Shown piece after piece: positions 36,881-47,500 of a stretch of 64,000 bases of DNA; position 1 is the stretch's first letter; each line of letters opens with the position of its first letter. Both the position numbers and the translations under genes were made by a program. The notes under the pieces are model-generated. The model did not search any database. It was not told the origin of the DNA and saw only the letters and a program-made list of their open reading frames with translations. Origin of the DNA: an uncultured bacterium (lineage in GTDB: Bacteria > Bacteroidota > Bacteroidia > Bacteroidales > Bacteroidaceae); the NCBI GenBank assembly GCA_905215345.1, contig CAJMPR010000002.1, forward strand, positions 186,001 through 250,000, read 5' to 3'.

Positions 36881-37834
36881 ATGAAAATTAAATTGTTGCT
36901 AACAATGGCTGCTGCCTTGCTATTGGGGGCTTGTAACAATGACGAGGAAACGGACGGAGGTATCAATAGTCAAAATCCTGTTACGTTTACAGCAACTATT
37001 CAACCGGAGGTTGAAACTCGTATCACTGTCAATAATGGTTGGACGGGATTAGCGGATAGTAAAATGGCTATTTCGATTGATGGGACGGTGAAAGAGTATG
37101 TTGTGAGTGAACTTGGTGAGGTTACATCTTCCAATCCTTTTTATTGGGAAGAAAAGGAAAGTATGGTAGTAGATGCTTGGTATCCTTACAATAACGGAGT
37201 AATACCGGAAACAATAATTGTAAGTGCTGATCAAAGTGTTGCAGCAAACTATGAGAAAAGTGATTATCTGGAGGTAGTAGGGGCAACAGTCACTGCCAAG
37301 AAACCAACTTTAAGTTTTATACACCGTACGGCAAAGGTTCTTTGTACGTTGACTTCATCTTTGGATGACACTAAGGATGCCCGCCTTATTTTGCATAACT
37401 TATCGGGGGTTGATGAAGGAACATCTGTAATTACAACTAATAAATATCGTGCACTGGTGGTGCCGCAAACAATTCCTGCCGGTACTGAGTTTGTTGAAGT
37501 TCAGTCCGGACTGACCGGGCGGCATATCTATACGTTAAAAGAAGACTTGGAGTTGAAAAAAGGATATGTATATAGAACGGATATAACGATTTCTGCCAGT
37601 GGAATTGACGTGATTTTTACAGAATCATCTAAATGGGTAGCTGATGTTGAAACACCGGATGCGCAAAGCCCTGAGGCTAATCCCGGAACAGGTGATAACA
37701 ATTGGAATGGCAATAATGAAACTTCTGACGGTAGTAGTCCGGGAGCCAATCCGGATAATGGTAATAGTGGTTGGAATGGTGACAATGAGAATGTCACCGG
37801 AACAGATACTGACCCGAATGCCGTTATTCCTTGA
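36881..37834 (+). CDS. Fimbrillin-like (Mfa2/FimA-type) lipoprotein with Asn/Gly-rich tail
   Basis: 317 residues. The lipobox ALLLGACNNDEETDGG has acidic residues after the cysteine, which favours surface exposure. The body resembles Bacteroides fimbrillin-family proteins (VTFTATIQPEVETRITVNN, WEEKESMVVDAWYPYNNG, KPTLSFIHRTAKVLCTL). The C-terminal about 55 residues form two imperfect repeats of the pattern SPxANPxxGxxxWNGxNExxxG, low-complexity and probably a flexible surface stalk. The next gene, 43 bp downstream, is also fimbrillin-like, so they form a two-gene operon. The 242-bp upstream gap shows no phased boxes. The role may be adhesion or a minor pilus subunit; this is by family resemblance only. 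Confidence 0.75.
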   Translation: MKIKLLLTMAAALLLGACNNDEETDGGINSQNPVTFTATIQPEVETRITVNNGWTGLADSKMAISIDGTVKEYVVSELGEVTSSNPFYWEEKESMVVDAWYPYNNGVIPETIIVSADQSVAANYEKSDYLEVVGATVTAKKPTLSFIHRTAKVLCTLTSSLDDTKDARLILHNLSGVDEGTSVITTNKYRALVVPQTIPAGTEFVEVQSGLTGRHIYTLKEDLELKKGYVYRTDITISASGIDVIFTESSKWVADVETPDAQSPEANPGTGDNNWNGNNETSDGSSPGANPDNGNSGWNGDNENVTGTDTDPNAVIP

Positions 37835-37877
37835 TTAAATTGATAAGTAAATATTAGAAACAATAAATGTAATAATT

Positions 37878-39488
37878 ATGAAAACAGACATTTTAAAACT
37901 TTCATTTATGGCATTGGCTTTAACTGCATTTATGGTCGGTTGTACTCAAGATGGGGATTTGGTAAATACTACCGATACCAATAACAAAGTCTTGAAGGTA
38001 ACTACTACCGTAAAGGACTTTACCCCGGATGCCAATACACGTGTGGTCGATGAAGTTGATCCTGAAAATGGGAATAACTATGTTACCAAGTTTCAAGAGG
38101 GAGATGAAATGGGGGTATATGCATTTATGGAAGATGGTACGGTTATGTGTAAGAATCTGCCTATGACTTATACTAAAGATGGAAAGTGGGCAAGCGATGC
38201 GCCCTTATATTTCTATAAGAATGCTACTTATATAGCTTATTCGCCGTATAATGCTAATATCTCTAATGTAGAGCTTACAAGTGAAAATGCCATAAGTGCA
38301 ATCACTGATTATTTTGTAACTACAGTATTTACTGATGCTTCAAAAACATATGCCGAATGTGACTTGATGACGGCAAGTGTAACTACTGACAATAATCTGC
38401 CCAAAGCTGATGCTTCAGCCATTACTTTTAATTTTGCACATGCTATGTCGATGGTTGAGTTTGTGATTCCGGTAAAAAAATATAAGTCTCCTACAACCGG
38501 TTATGAGTATTCCGGTCCTGTTTTTGAGGTAAAACTGCAGAAACAAGAGGGAACAGGAGCGAAAGTTGATGTTACTGCACTGGCATTAGGAAAAGGCGTT
38601 TATCGTAGTCTACTTGCTCCGGTTGCTGCGAATGCCATAGATAAGGATATGACTTTTCATGGCGAAATGATGGTGGGGGATGGTACTCAGCCTGTATATT
38701 TCTCTACTAAAACAGCATTTAAACCTGAAGCCGGTAAATATAAGAAGGTAACGGTTGCGTACACAAACTCTCCTGACGCCACGGTTGAAGACCGTGACCT
38801 TAAAGTAGGTGATTATTATTATGCGGATGGTGGTATTGTACCTGTAGAAACCGCTGTTGCAGATGTTCCTAAAAAGAATCTTGCAGGACTTGTGTTTAGT
38901 TTGACTACTTCCGCTGAAGACCAAGCTCGTGGTTGGAAACAAGGTTATGTTGTTGCAATAAAAACGGTTCTTGCAAAATGGGGAACTGGTACAGCCACTG
39001 AATATCTGGATAAAGATGATGCAGAAGCTAAAGCTGCATTTATTGCCAATATGAACGGCTATAATATGACTGTTGAGATGGGAAGAGTGCAAGGAAATGG
39101 TGATAATATTTGTACAGCTTTAAGTAATTTTGAACCGAAACTAACTATTGGGACAATAAGTGGTTGGTATTGTCCGAGTCCGGGACAATTAGTTGCTGTG
39201 TTGGAAAATCTGGGTGGTTATATTCCATCTGATTCTGAAGACTATTTAGTACATAATAATAATCGTTCTTCAGCAGTAGCAACATTAAATACTAAAATGC
39301 AATCCATTGTTGGTGACACTTCTTCTGATTTTGGTGAATTTACATGGAGTGCGGCTGAATCGAGTGCTAATAATGTATGGAGTTTGCAATGTAAAACATG
39401 GAGTGGAAGTGGTGCTTGGGTTGGTATAAGTGATAGTAGGCAGAAAAATGCTAAACAATTACCGTTACGTCCGGTTCTTGCTTTCTAA
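37878..39488 (+). CDS. Fimbrillin-family lipoprotein with C-terminal FISUMP/DUF1566-like domain
   Basis: 536 residues. It has a lipobox (AFMVGCTQDGD), then a fimbrillin-type N-terminal half (LKVTTTVKDFTPDANTRV, FQEGDEMGVYAF, ITFNFAHAMSMVEFVIPV, STKTAFKPEAGKYKKVTV). The last about 200 residues resemble the DUF1566 / Fibrobacter succinogenes major-paralogous-domain type, with SGWYCPSPGQLVAVLENLGG and FTWSAAESSANNVW, ending PLRPVLAF. That module occurs in many Bacteroides surface proteins. It is probably a surface-exposed adhesin or pilus tip component encoded with the preceding gene. A hairpin terminator follows. Confidence 0.78.
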   Translation: MKTDILKLSFMALALTAFMVGCTQDGDLVNTTDTNNKVLKVTTTVKDFTPDANTRVVDEVDPENGNNYVTKFQEGDEMGVYAFMEDGTVMCKNLPMTYTKDGKWASDAPLYFYKNATYIAYSPYNANISNVELTSENAISAITDYFVTTVFTDASKTYAECDLMTASVTTDNNLPKADASAITFNFAHAMSMVEFVIPVKKYKSPTTGYEYSGPVFEVKLQKQEGTGAKVDVTALALGKGVYRSLLAPVAANAIDKDMTFHGEMMVGDGTQPVYFSTKTAFKPEAGKYKKVTVAYTNSPDATVEDRDLKVGDYYYADGGIVPVETAVADVPKKNLAGLVFSLTTSAEDQARGWKQGYVVAIKTVLAKWGTGTATEYLDKDDAEAKAAFIANMNGYNMTVEMGRVQGNGDNICTALSNFEPKLTIGTISGWYCPSPGQLVAVLENLGGYIPSDSEDYLVHNNNRSSAVATLNTKMQSIVGDTSSDFGEFTWSAAESSANNVWSLQCKTWSGSGAWVGISDSRQKNAKQLPLRPVLAF

Positions 39489-39536
39489 ATTTATAATTGT
39501 TAGTCTTTTATAAAAAACATCTTTAATAATACTGCT

Positions 39537-39583
39537 AAGGAGCTTCTTGCGATTTCTTTCTCAGGCAAGAAGCTCCTTTTGTT
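39537..39583 (+). terminator. Terminator after the fimbrillin pair
   Basis: A perfect 14-bp stem (AAGGAGCTTCTTGC pairing with GCAAGAAGCTCCTT) with a 14-nt loop is followed by a short T-run. Confidence 0.85.
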
Positions 39584-39641
39584 AAATGGAATAAAAAGAA
39601 GAAATATTGCGTAAATTCTCTTTCTCATTCGTATTTCTATA

Positions 39642-39649
39642 TATATTTG
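39642..39649 (+). promoter_or_regulatory. Candidate -7 element of the second HTCS gene
   Basis: TATATTTG matches TAnnTTTG, 24 nt before the start codon. The phased boxes are not present here. Confidence 0.45.
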
Positions 39650-39673
39650 TACATCTACGTAGAATGAAATGCT

Positions 39674-42600
39674 ATGAAATCACGCCTTTTCATACTTATA
39701 TACCTATTGTTATGCTTTACAATACAAGCGCAGCAAAACTCTTATAACTTCCGGCACATCGGTATTTCCGACGGTTTGCCCGATAATTATGTGAAGAGCG
39801 TATTCGGATTACCTGACGGGCGACTGGGAGTTCGGACTACCGTGTTGCTCAACCTGTATGATGGCAAGAATTTCATAAGTTTCCCTTTCATGAACCATGT
39901 TTATCCGATAGACTATCAGGCATTGATTCCTACGCAGTATGTGGATAGCGAAGAACGGCTGTGGCTTAAAGAGCGTGGATATCTGCGTGTTTTTGATTTG
40001 AAGCGGGAACGTTTCGTTTTTGCAGATTCTATTTTCTCCGACTGGAGAATGAAGGATCGGTTGGCAAATTTGTTTGTCGATAGTCAACGGCAGGTGTGGG
40101 CAACTGATGCCAAATACCGAGTTTACCGGTATGATACTGAACAGCGTAAAATGGCATTAATGTGTGACGCTGACGAATTTATCCGGCGCAATGGAGCTTT
40201 ACAAACGCTCGAAGTGTATGGTAATAACTGTTGGATGGTATACGAAAGCGGAATTATCCGTTGTTTTGATATGGAGCAACGAAAGTTTATCCGTCAGGAG
40301 GATTTCCTTCGGCACAAAACCGCAGAGGATAACCAAGTGATTATGCGTATGCTGGAAAATGGTGACTTCTGGCTGATGTGGACCAATGGAATAGGGTATT
40401 ACAATTTGGTAAATAACAGTTGGACTGTAGTGGCTGGCATTTCAACGGACAAGTGCGGTGCCTTGGCTGGTATAGATGTTGATAAAAACGGCAGCGTATG
40501 GTTGGGTACGGCAAACAAAGGGGTATATATGATAGACAGATATACGTTGACTGCCTCGAATGTCGGGAACATGTTCAACCACGAGTCAGGAAAGGGAAAT
40601 GATTATGTTCATGGTATTTATTTCGACCAACAGAGTAATACGCTTTGGGTTGGATTCTTTAATCGAGGTATTGCCTGCTATCATCCCGGCATGAATAATT
40701 TTGCTTTGTATAATCAGGAAAATGTTCTGGGAAAGTGGCGCGACGAGAACATTCATGCCATGCTCGAATTGGATGACGGAAGAATCCTGATAGGCGGACA
40801 GAAAGGTCTGTTTCGCTATGACCCTAAAACTCGTTCGATGGACCTTCCTTATCGGGAACTGGATTATCAGCTCATTCGTAAACTCTATAAAGATGCCCGG
40901 CATCGCATTTGGGTGGGGACATATCGAGATGGGCTATATTGCATTGAGAACGGAAAAGTAAAGACTTATCTGACTGCTGATTTTGATAGCATAGAAACCA
41001 GTAATATCCGCATGATTTTGGAAGATGTGGATGGTCACTTATGGGTAAGTGTAAACGGTGGATTGGGAAGATTTAACCCCCAGGACGGGACGATTGCCTT
41101 TCTGTTTGAGAAGTATCCCCAACTGAAAAAGTACAGAATGGCGCATGCCATTGCCTTGGATGCGAAGGGGTGTATGGTTGTGGGAGCTGATAACGGCATG
41201 TATGTGTATGATACGCGCAAGGATACAATTTGGATTCCGGAGACGGATGCTCCGGGAAGCCCACTGCTCACGCAGGGAAGCAATAAGTACAACTGCATAC
41301 TGAAAGACAGTCGTGGACTGGTATGGCTGGGAACGCAATATGGCATTAAAGTGATGTCTCCGGACAAGATGATTGATTTTCTGGGGCCGGAACATGGCTT
41401 TACCAATACTACTGTACAAGGTATCTGTGAAGATAACAACCGGGACATCTGGGTGTCCACTATCAATGCAATATACAAGATTGTAGTAGAGCAGAAAGAT
41501 GGGCGTAATCTCTACCGGATGACCTGCCTGGATCAAAGTAAGCCTCAGGAATGGAATACTCTCTATGATTTCAGTTCGCTGAAAACCCGGGACGGGCAGA
41601 TTTACTTTGGTAAGATGAACGGCTTTTGCGTGTTTACACCGGAAAATGTGGTGTTTACTCCTTGTACCAATAGACCGCTGTTCACATCTTTCCGTCTGTT
41701 CGATAAGCCTGTTGTGTGCGGCGAAGAGCATAACGGACGTGTATTGTTTAAGGAAACGATAGACCGTACCGGAGCGGTATCGCTCAATTATGATGAAGAT
41801 TTTATTACTTTAAGTTTTTCAAGTCTGAATTTTGTAAATCCGTCACAAACCTATTTCCGGTACCTATTGGAAGGGATGGACAAGCAATGGACGGAGACGG
41901 TTTCGGATAATGGGTTGGGAAACGTAACATACAATAGTATTCCTGCCGGAGAATATGTATTTCGTGTGCAGGCTGCCGGGAATGATCATAAGTGGGGACC
42001 GGAAGCTACATTTAGCATAACAATACATCCCCCGTTCTGGAATACAGTGTGGGCGAGAATCTTCTATGCACTCTGTCTCATAGGCTCTCTATATGGTTTT
42101 GTGGTTTATCAGAAACGGAGAAGTAACCATAAACTTCTACAAATGAAAGAACTTGAAGCAGTGAAACAAAAGGAAGAACTGAATCAGATGAAGTTCCGCT
42201 TCTTTACTAATGTCAGCCATGAGCTTCGCACGCCTTTGACGCTGATTATTACACCGCTCGAAATATTGAGAAAGAAGATGACAGACGAGAAAGTGCTTCG
42301 TCAGTTGGATATTGTCTATAAGAATGCGCAAGAATTATATGGTCTCGTAAATCAGTTGCTTGACTTCCGAAAGATAGAGATGCAGATGGAGAAGTTGCAT
42401 TTGGCGCCCGGTGATATGGGAGAGTTTGTGGCTTCTGCTCACAGCCTGTTCATGCCGTTTGCTGTCGAGAGGCACCTTGACTTCCAGCTTCAGATTGAAG
42501 ATAAGCATCTATTTATGTATTTCGACCATGATAAACTGCAGAAGATTATCAATAATCTGTTATCAAATGCTTTTAAGTTTACTTCGGAAGGTGGCGCAGT

Positions 42601-43732
42601 AACTTTGACTCTTTCCAAAGAGGTATGTCAGGGAAGAAACTATGTGAATATTGCTGTGGCGGATACCGGGATAGGTATTCCCGATGATCAGCTTCCTCAT
42701 ATCTTTGAGCGTTTCTATCAAGTGCAAAACTGGAATGAAAATAAGATAGGAAGTGGCATCGGACTCCACTTGGTGAAGGAGTATATACAGATTCATGAGG
42801 GAAAAATAGAAGTTACCAGTAAAGCCGGGGAGGGTACTATGTTTACTGTCTGTCTGCCTATGGACCTTAACCCGGTGGAAGTGGAAACTGTCCGGGCAGA
42901 AATACTTGCCGAACAGGAGTTGGAAGATGTTGCCGGTATTTCGATTGATGAAGGGGGTAAAAAGAAGATTCTGATAGTAGAAGATAATAATGATGTACGC
43001 AGTTTCTTAAAAGAACAATTGGAAGAGTGGTACAATGTGTTCGATGCACCTGATGGGGAAATGGGTGAACTGCTCGCCATCGAACACAATCCCGACTTGA
43101 TAGTCAGTGATATTATGATGCCTAAAGTGGATGGTATCGAATTGTGCCGCCGTATTAAAACCAATGTACAGACTTCGCATATTCCGGTGGTATTGCTCAC
43201 AGCCCGTACTGCCGATGATATAAAGATAAGTAGTTATGAGGTAGGGGCAGATTCCTACATAGCCAAACCTTTTAACTTTGATGTATTGCTGGTACGTATT
43301 CGCAAATTGATAGAGCAACAAGAAAGTCGTAGGCAGGAGTTTCGTAAGAACATCCGGGTAAACCCCAGTGTAATTACCATCACATCACTTGACGAGCAGT
43401 TGATACAGAAAGCTTTGGAACGGATTGAGCGGAACATTGATAATCCGGAGTATAGCGTGGAATCGTTGAGTCAGGATTTAGGGATGAGTCGTATGAATTT
43501 GTATCGTAAATTGCAGTCCATAACCGGACATACACCGACCGAGTTTATCAAAACCATCCGTCTGAAGAGAGCGGCCCAGTTATTGCAGGGTAGCCAGTTG
43601 ACAATCGTTGAAGTGGCGGACAGGGTAGGCTTCAGCTCTTCGAGTTATTTTACAAAATGTTTTAAAGAACAGTTTGGCGTACTGCCTACTCAGTATGCCG
43701 AGAATGAAGAATGTTGGGCGGAAGGGAAATAA
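39674..43732 (+). CDS. Hybrid two-component system sensor-regulator (HTCS) of the second locus
   Basis: 1352 residues: signal peptide (to about 20), two reg_prop beta-propellers (to about 700), Y_Y_Y domain (about 715-785; GNVTYNSIPAGEYVFRVQA), one membrane helix (about 793-815), HisKA with SHELRTP (H849), HATPase (NAFKFTSEGG, GSGIGLHLVKEY), receiver VSDIMMPKVDG (D1146) and AraC-type HTH (EVADRVGFSSSSYFTKCFKE). It senses a sugar ligand and should activate the sigma-susC-susD operon that starts 228 bp downstream. The recognition helix (SRMNLYRKLQSIT) is similar but not identical to that of the xylan HTCS (SRVHVHRKLKELT), which matters because both may use the same DNA box. Confidence 0.95.
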   Translation: MKSRLFILIYLLLCFTIQAQQNSYNFRHIGISDGLPDNYVKSVFGLPDGRLGVRTTVLLNLYDGKNFISFPFMNHVYPIDYQALIPTQYVDSEERLWLKERGYLRVFDLKRERFVFADSIFSDWRMKDRLANLFVDSQRQVWATDAKYRVYRYDTEQRKMALMCDADEFIRRNGALQTLEVYGNNCWMVYESGIIRCFDMEQRKFIRQEDFLRHKTAEDNQVIMRMLENGDFWLMWTNGIGYYNLVNNSWTVVAGISTDKCGALAGIDVDKNGSVWLGTANKGVYMIDRYTLTASNVGNMFNHESGKGNDYVHGIYFDQQSNTLWVGFFNRGIACYHPGMNNFALYNQENVLGKWRDENIHAMLELDDGRILIGGQKGLFRYDPKTRSMDLPYRELDYQLIRKLYKDARHRIWVGTYRDGLYCIENGKVKTYLTADFDSIETSNIRMILEDVDGHLWVSVNGGLGRFNPQDGTIAFLFEKYPQLKKYRMAHAIALDAKGCMVVGADNGMYVYDTRKDTIWIPETDAPGSPLLTQGSNKYNCILKDSRGLVWLGTQYGIKVMSPDKMIDFLGPEHGFTNTTVQGICEDNNRDIWVSTINAIYKIVVEQKDGRNLYRMTCLDQSKPQEWNTLYDFSSLKTRDGQIYFGKMNGFCVFTPENVVFTPCTNRPLFTSFRLFDKPVVCGEEHNGRVLFKETIDRTGAVSLNYDEDFITLSFSSLNFVNPSQTYFRYLLEGMDKQWTETVSDNGLGNVTYNSIPAGEYVFRVQAAGNDHKWGPEATFSITIHPPFWNTVWARIFYALCLIGSLYGFVVYQKRRSNHKLLQMKELEAVKQKEELNQMKFRFFTNVSHELRTPLTLIITPLEILRKKMTDEKVLRQLDIVYKNAQELYGLVNQLLDFRKIEMQMEKLHLAPGDMGEFVASAHSLFMPFAVERHLDFQLQIEDKHLFMYFDHDKLQKIINNLLSNAFKFTSEGGAVTLTLSKEVCQGRNYVNIAVADTGIGIPDDQLPHIFERFYQVQNWNENKIGSGIGLHLVKEYIQIHEGKIEVTSKAGEGTMFTVCLPMDLNPVEVETVRAEILAEQELEDVAGISIDEGGKKKILIVEDNNDVRSFLKEQLEEWYNVFDAPDGEMGELLAIEHNPDLIVSDIMMPKVDGIELCRRIKTNVQTSHIPVVLLTARTADDIKISSYEVGADSYIAKPFNFDVLLVRIRKLIEQQESRRQEFRKNIRVNPSVITITSLDEQLIQKALERIERNIDNPEYSVESLSQDLGMSRMNLYRKLQSITGHTPTEFIKTIRLKRAAQLLQGSQLTIVEVADRVGFSSSSYFTKCFKEQFGVLPTQYAENEECWAEGK

Positions 43733-43752
43733 ATCCTTTCCGCTCTTTTTTT
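43718..43752 (+). terminator. Terminator overlapping the HTCS 3' end
   Basis: GCGGAAGGGA (43718-43727) pairs with TCCTTTCCGC (43734-43743) with one G-U pair across a 6-nt loop that includes the stop codon region, followed by TCTTTTTTT. It separates the HTCS transcript from the sigma-factor operon. Confidence 0.72.
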
Positions 43753-43823
43753 ATTGCTCTTTTTTCTCTATTTTTCTTCAGATTATCCTTAAATAGACAC
43801 ACAAACATGTTAAAAATGCGATT

Positions 43824-43889
43824 TGTTACATTAGTATTATTATCTGTTACTTCATTGCCAAGAGAATTTCCCTAAATCAGACATCTTTG
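43824..43889 (+). promoter_or_regulatory. Sigma-susCD operon promoter with 21-bp-phased TGTWACA boxes
   Basis: The boxes TGTTACA (43824-43830) and TGTTACT (43845-43851) are 21 bp apart, with a 30-nt spacer to CATCTTTG (43882-43889), a -7 element with one mismatch to TAnnTTTG. This is the same layout as the three xylan-locus promoters. The start codon of the sigma factor follows about 70 nt later. Confidence 0.62.
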
Positions 43890-43960
43890 CAATGCGTACT
43901 TCAGCAGTGAATGTCACGCAAGATGAAATCTAATAGAATGAAATAACATGAACGGGTATT

Positions 43961-44476
43961 ATGAAGAACACTCAAGAAAACTCCCAACAATTAATAACCG
44001 ATGCCTATAAGGAATACAGGTTACCGATTTTTCATTATGTCTATCGTAAATTAGGTAATAAGGAAGAGGCTGAAGATATGACGCAAGAAACTTTTTTACG
44101 ATTGTTGGACTATAGTCTGATGGTACGTGAAGATACGGTGAAATGCTTCCTCTTTACTATTGCCCGGAATCTGGTGATGGATTATCTGCGCCGATATTAT
44201 CGGAAACAAGAGATGCTTGCATTTCTTATGGAAGAAGATGCAATGAGTCCTTCGGATGTGGAAAGTACAGTAATAGCTGGAGAAATTCAGCATTTGGAAT
44301 TTATGAAAGTACAGGCTTTGCCGCCATGCCGGAAGAGAGTCTACTTGATGTCACGTTTCGAAGATAAAACGGCCGATGATATTGCACTTGAATTGAATAT
44401 CTCGAAACGCACGGCAGAACGACATATCTTTATGGGACGCAAAGAGGTCCGTGAGTATATAAAACAATGTATATAA
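43961..44476 (+). CDS. ECF-type RNA polymerase sigma-70 factor
   Basis: 171 residues. Region 2 is at about 12-80 (FHYVYRKLGNKEEAEDMTQETFLRLL, here split: core motif EEAEDMTQETFLRL; promoter-melting part FTIARNLVMDYLRRYYRK). Region 4 is at about 112-168 (LPPCRKRVYLMSRFEDKTADDIALELNISKRTAERHI, a helix-turn-helix around LNISKRTAER). Such factors usually pair with a FecR-type anti-sigma gene and a SusC bearing an STN domain; neither is present here. Instead susC starts 33 bp downstream, so the sigma factor is the first gene of the susCD operon and lies under an HTCS-type promoter. It may amplify expression of the locus, or have lost its partner. Confidence 0.9.
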   Translation: MKNTQENSQQLITDAYKEYRLPIFHYVYRKLGNKEEAEDMTQETFLRLLDYSLMVREDTVKCFLFTIARNLVMDYLRRYYRKQEMLAFLMEEDAMSPSDVESTVIAGEIQHLEFMKVQALPPCRKRVYLMSRFEDKTADDIALELNISKRTAERHIFMGRKEVREYIKQCI

Positions 44477-44509
44477 TTAGTAATCACGTTATATTTTAAA
44501 CTTAATAGT

Positions 44510-47500
44510 ATGAAAAACAATTCTCTAATCTCTTTGTCCGAAAGGGGAGCTTTCACGCTGGTGCTTGTATTGGCTTTCTTGCTGGGAAAGAACATGCCGC
44601 TGTATGCTGAACAGCGTGATGTACAAGCCGTACAGCAATCGCTCAGCGTAAAAGGGCAAGTTTTTGAGTCGAGTGGATATCCGGTTATTGGTGCCACAGT
44701 TCTTGAAAAAGGAACAAGTAATGGAGTGACTACCGATCTGGATGGCAACTTTACGTTGAAAGTTGCTTCTCCTAAAGCTGTTGTTGTAGTTTCTTATATA
44801 GGTTTTAAGAGTGTGGAAATACCGGTATCGGATAAAAGAATCAGTAAGATAATATTGAAAGAAGATAGTGAACTACTTGATGAAGTGGTGGTAGTTGGTT
44901 ATGGCACGCAAAAGAAAGCAACATTGACCGGTTCTATTGAACAAGTTAGCAGTAAAGCCTTGGAAAGCCGTGCAGTAACGAATGTCGGTTTGGCCTTACA
45001 GGGACAAACACCGGGATTGGTGGTAAACCGTACCTCGGCTCGTCCGGGTAATGAAGGGTTATCATTTCAGATTCGTGGTGCCACTTCGGTCAATGGTGGG
45101 TCTCCTTTGATTATTATCGATGGGGTACCGGTGGTGAATGATACTTCTTTTCAGAATATGAACTCGGATGATATTGAGAGCATCAGTGTTTTGAAAGATG
45201 GTTCCGCCTCTATTTATGGTGCGAAGGCTGCAAACGGTGTAATATTGGTAACGACAAAGAAAGGTAAGGGAAAAGTAAATGTGGATTATAGTTTCAATAT
45301 GCGTTTCTCTACACCCGGCGTTACTAGCTATTCACCGACAATGTCCGAGTATGCTACCATGTGGATTGAAGCCAATAAGGAAGAGAAAATTCCCTATTGG
45401 TGGGCTTGGATTTCGGAAGAAAATATGAGCAAGATGCAGCAGGGCATCGAAGGAATTTATCCTACTCAATATTATGGAGATATCTTTATCGGAAATGCCA
45501 ATCGTATAGAAGAGATGTTCGCTACTCGTTTCTCTTATCAGCATAATTTGAGTATTGCGGGATCGACAGATAAAACAGAGTATCGTATTTCTGCCGCGTA
45601 TGCAGATAATCAAGCTAATCTGGCAACTGCTTATGATGGGCAAAAACAAATAAACTTACGTTTGAACTATGGTGTGAAGATGACTAATTGGCTTAAGTTG
45701 GAAACATCTGCCAGTATGGTGAAAACAGATACAGAATCGCCTTCGGTAGGCTTGGATGGCTCGTTATATGGAAATGATATGCCTTTCTTTCCGGCTAAGA
45801 ATCCTTATGGACAATGGTATGCCAACTTCGGTACGGTGGGAGACCGCCAGACTGTAGCTGCCACTTCAGATGGTGGGCGTGACAGCAAATCCAACCTGAC
45901 TACCCGCGTAGATATGAAAGCTATTGTAGACATTTGGAACGGCATCAGCTTTGAAGGTATGGCTTCTTTTCAAAACGAGGAATATCGAAGAGAACGCTAT
46001 GTAATTCCGGTGCAAACTTACGATTGGTTTGGTAATCCTGCCGATAATATCATTACTGCGACTAAACCTTCCCTTATCTATCCGACTGATCCGGGTAATA
46101 TTAAGGTAGAGAATAATCCGGGGTATTTGGCACAGGCCGATAACAAGCTGTATCAATATTATTCTGCCTTGCTGAAGTATAACAAAACGTTTGGCGAGGT
46201 ACACAATGTTTCTGCTATGTTCGGTATTAATGCTGAGAAGTGGACGCAAAAGAAGCTGACGACTGCCCGTGAGAATTTTGAGGATAGCGGGGTTTATGAT
46301 ATTAATCTGGCAAGCGGTGCGCAGGGAAATCGTGGTGGAAAGTCTCATAATGGTACCTACTCTTATATTGCTAAAGTAAACTATAACTATGCAGAGAAAT
46401 ATTTACTGGAGTTTATGGGACGTCGTGATGGAAACTCGAAGTTTGCTGCAGGGCATCGTTTTAAGAACTTTGGTTCGTTTTCTTTGGGTTGGGTATTTAC
46501 ACAAGAAAACTTTATGAAGTTTATTACTCCGGTATTGGATTTTGGTAAATTGCGCGTTAGCTATGGTAGTTCGGGTAATGATGCCGGTTTGGGCGATTAT
46601 GATTATGTATCTACAATTAGTCAGGGAGTTATGTTTTTAGGTAATCCGATAGGTAGCTTGGTATCTACGGGCTTGAATAATTCGGGCTTGATCAGTTATA
46701 CGCGTACTTGGGAGAAAGTAGAACAGAAGAATTTCGGTATTGATTTTGCTTTTCTGAATAATCGTCTGACTGCAAATTTTGACTACTTTATCAAAGACAA
46801 CAAAGGAATGCTTTCAAAAGTAACTTATCCTTCCGTATTGGGTGGTGAAGCTCCCAAGACTAATAGCGGACATCTGAACGTGAAAGGATGGGAAGTCAAT
46901 CTTGGATGGCGTGATAGTGCCAAAGATTTTTCTTACTTTGTGAACTTTAACATCAGTAATACAAAGACGATGTTGAAGAATCTGGAAGGGGCCGACACAT
47001 ATACTGCCGGTAAGAATGGTACGGTGAATGGCTATGCTCTTAATTCATTCTTCTTGTATCGTACGGACGGATTCTTTAAGGATCAGGCTGAAGTAGACCG
47101 TTATTATGCATTATATAAGAATGGCGGTGCCGCTATTACTGCGGTTAATCAGGGAACTACAACCGAACTTCGTCCGGGCGATGTAAAACGTCTTGATTTG
47201 AATGGTGATTATAAGATTACCGGTGACGGTGTTGGAGAAAGTGACTTGCAACACCTGGGTGATGGTGATCCTCATTATGTATTCGGTATTACAGCCGGTG
47301 GTTCGTGGAAAGGTTTTGACTTGAACATGCTTTTCCAGGGAGTTGGTAAACGTTATATCATGCGCTCTGGCTGGATGGCTTACCCTTTCTATGCAACTTA
47401 TACTAATCAGAATCCGAATTTCCTGGGGCAGACATGGACGGAAGATAATCCGAATGCAAAATATCCCCGCCTCTCCACCTATACTGCACGCTCTACATGG

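Noticed and set aside
41039..41731. Minus-strand open frame of 230 codons opposite the second HTCS
   Set aside because: Shadow of the propeller-coding region; no start context or domain.
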